Origin: Haplomitrium mnioides
Taxonomy: Eukaryota > Marchantiophyta > Haplomitriopsida > Calobryales
DNA: 46,489 nucleotides
Assembly: GCA_049999725.1 (NCBI GenBank)
Contig: JBNGIS010036638.1
Location: 1-46,489, forward strand
Direction of reading: 5' to 3'
In this document: in pieces, positions 45,074 to 46,489 of the stretch
Layout of the letters: each line of letters opens with the position of its first letter
Position numbering within the stretch: the first letter of the stretch is position 1
Made by a program: the position numbers and the translations under genes
The notes under the pieces: generated by a model
Database searches by the model: none
Told to the model about the DNA's origin: nothing
Seen by the model: the letters and a program-made list of their open reading frames with translations, nothing else

Positions 45074-46489
45074 ATGACAGGAGTTCTTAAAAGCAAGAAG
45101 AGATTGGAATTTCAAGATTCATCTTCACAGAAGAGTGTTACTTTTGATAGACAGTTTGAGATTCAATCAAATGTCAATTTTCGAGAGTTAAGCAATGGAG
45201 TTACAAAAGCTTAAAGTGTGATAACTAGCATATTGGGGTAAAAATAACTTCTGTTGAATTAGATAGCTCCGCCAAGAAAGATCGAGAAGGTGAACTCCAT
45301 ACGTGCATAGGATCAAGGACTCAACCTTATACGCGCATAGGGTCAATGAGTGAATCCGATGCGCGCATAGGATTAACGACTCAACATTTTTCGTGCAAAG
45401 GATGAAAGAGGGAACTCATTGCTCGCAGAGATCTAAAGAAACAATCTTCATCCAACGAAAGATCTTTGCTACCCATCAAGGAGGCGAAGTTGAATCTTTC
45501 ATCTAAGTATTCCAAAATGTTTGAAAAAAAAAACTCAACAAAGAGATTTCAGACGATTGTAGAGCTTTCTTCGTCCACATCTGAAGAAGACGTCGATATT
45601 GATGATAAAAGCGTGTCTGACACAAACAACATACAATATCTAGACAATTTTAATTTTGGAGATGAGCCACTCTCCCCGATAGCACCACTCAAACAATGAG
45701 TGATTTCTTTTCAAGTTGCACCTTGCAAAGAGATTGGAACATCTCAAACAAATCAAATTCTTTTGGAAGAGTCTTCAGACGATATTTTGGAAAGTGATTC
45801 TAGCAAAGAGTCTCAATCAATCAACATTTCTTTGCAGTTATTGCCAAGGGCACCAATTTTATTACAAAAAACATTTTTTTTCTATTGGAGACATTGATCA
45901 TGATTCGGTTTTGAAGCGGTGCAGTTCTCCCAATCTCCAAGAAGAAATTCATTTCTCAAAAATATTCTGTCAAGGAACAAACAGTGTTCACGATGACAAC
46001 CATCATCTTCAGGATAAATTATCTCCTATTGCTAGATTCGCTTACGGACCAAATCGTCCAACCCAATATAAGAATTCTTTATCTGGGCCAAAACCCAAAC
46101 GGGTAAACACCTTACACAAAAATTCTTTGCTGAAAGTCCATCATGATGAGAGCTTTGTGAAGAAAAAGCTTGATCCAATGTCCATTTCTAGATTGAAGAG
46201 AATTTCTTGTTGTCGAAATAATTGCTTGTCGTTATGCAAGACAAAATTTTTGAAAATTGTAAGAGAAACGTACTTTCCACAAAGCATGAAGAATCATGAT
46301 ATCACACTGCAGTGGGAAATACCAAGAAAAGAATCTGATGTCAAAAATCGGTTTACACTGCCTAGTGGTATCTTTGTCTATAGAAGAGCCTTCAAATTAA
46401 TATTAGCAGTAGAGAATGATAGAATCCAAAGGACTCAAAATCTCAAAAATGCAAATGCTAGAGGCATTTTTGGAAAAAGAGAACTGTCT
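45074..46489 (+). pseudogene. Gene Y, copy C: N-terminal half of the transposase candidate, partial at the window edge
   Basis: MTGVLKSKKRLEFQDSSSQK opens the protein; the position that is TAG in B is CAG here. A palindrome-encoded ten-residue repeat follows (45297-45430), then a Ser/Asp/Glu-rich region (IVELSSSTSEEDVDIDDKS), then KKKLDPMSISRLKR, the Cys cluster RISCCRNNCLSLCK and a RRAFKLILAV segment. The catalytic half lies beyond 46489. Stops include TAA at 45212, TGA near 45403 and TGA at 45697, and a frameshift lies near 45880. Identity rests on alignment with copy B. Confidence 0.75.
45297..45430. repeat. 30-bp palindromic repeat in the gene Y coding part, copy C
   Basis: Cores CATACGTGCATAGG, TATACGCGCATAGG, GATGCGCGCATAGG and TTTTCGTGCAAAGG are spaced about 30 bp apart. 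In the frame that leads into the conserved downstream protein they read CIGSRTQPYT, RIGSMSESDA, RIGLTTQHFS: a ten-residue repeat. Copy B has the same array at 30765-30885. Confidence 0.8.

Larger units (their letters stand above)
43094..46489 (+). mobile_element. DNA transposon copy C, left-truncated and running off the right edge
   Basis: Same order as copy B: gene X minus, shared promoter, gene Y plus. Its left TIR and the last two exons of gene X are missing: satellite ending GAGGAACCTTGC joins TTGTACCTCTAGTCGTAATTG, which corresponds to the middle of gene X exon 2. It is otherwise slightly better preserved than B in the promoter and gene Y start. Confidence 0.85.

Overview
The window looks like nuclear DNA of a plant, probably a land plant with a large repeat-rich genome. 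The support is a plant-type Ty1/copia retrotransposon, genes split by GT-AG introns, and a long AT-rich satellite of 171-bp monomers. I could not name the species. I see no intact host gene, tRNA or rRNA. Every coding stretch belongs to a mobile element and carries stops or frameshifts.

Backbone: from about 5212 to 43093 the window is one satellite array in a single orientation, about 124 monomers of 170-171 bp. It is interrupted by a Ty1/copia element (9922-17765, 5-bp duplication AAGAG) and by an 8.9-kb DNA transposon, copy B (25853-34711, duplication TACT). Removing either insert restores the satellite consensus. Higher-order repeats of 7, 10 and 9 monomers can be read. Two further copies of the DNA transposon bound the array: A on the left (271-5211, inverted relative to B) and C on the right (43094 to the window end). 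A second copia element begins at the left edge (1-270) and is inserted in copy A.

The DNA transposon appears to be an undescribed family. It has imperfect terminal inverted repeats (AACAGCTGCTACTTT-like) and two divergent genes sharing a short TATA-containing promoter. Gene X (four exons, about 1,000 codons) encodes a basic, Ser/Lys-rich protein with a ParB-like domain followed by a beta-class N6/N4 DNA methyltransferase domain in motif order IV (DIPY), X (QKP), I (DLCSGSGT). Gene Y encodes a DDE/RNase-H-like transposase candidate with motifs DGMDQ, LDN..RE.KN and GHTHDQIDQ, which I recall as typical of the DUF7869 family. Introns, 3' flank and the 5' coding part of gene Y carry tandem palindromic minisatellites built on ATGCGCGCAT. 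A working model, which is inference, is an autonomous transposon that carries its own DNA-modifying protein and possibly its own binding-site arrays, and that sits in satellite DNA.

The copia element has very short LTRs (120 bp, 104/120 identical), a 1.9-kb leader with a 24-bp repeat, degenerate gag-protease-integrase-RT-RNase H, and an in-frame repeat insertion of about 245 codons (GPLV motif, 16-residue units) inside the reverse transcriptase.

All family assignments come from motifs read by eye. No database search was run.
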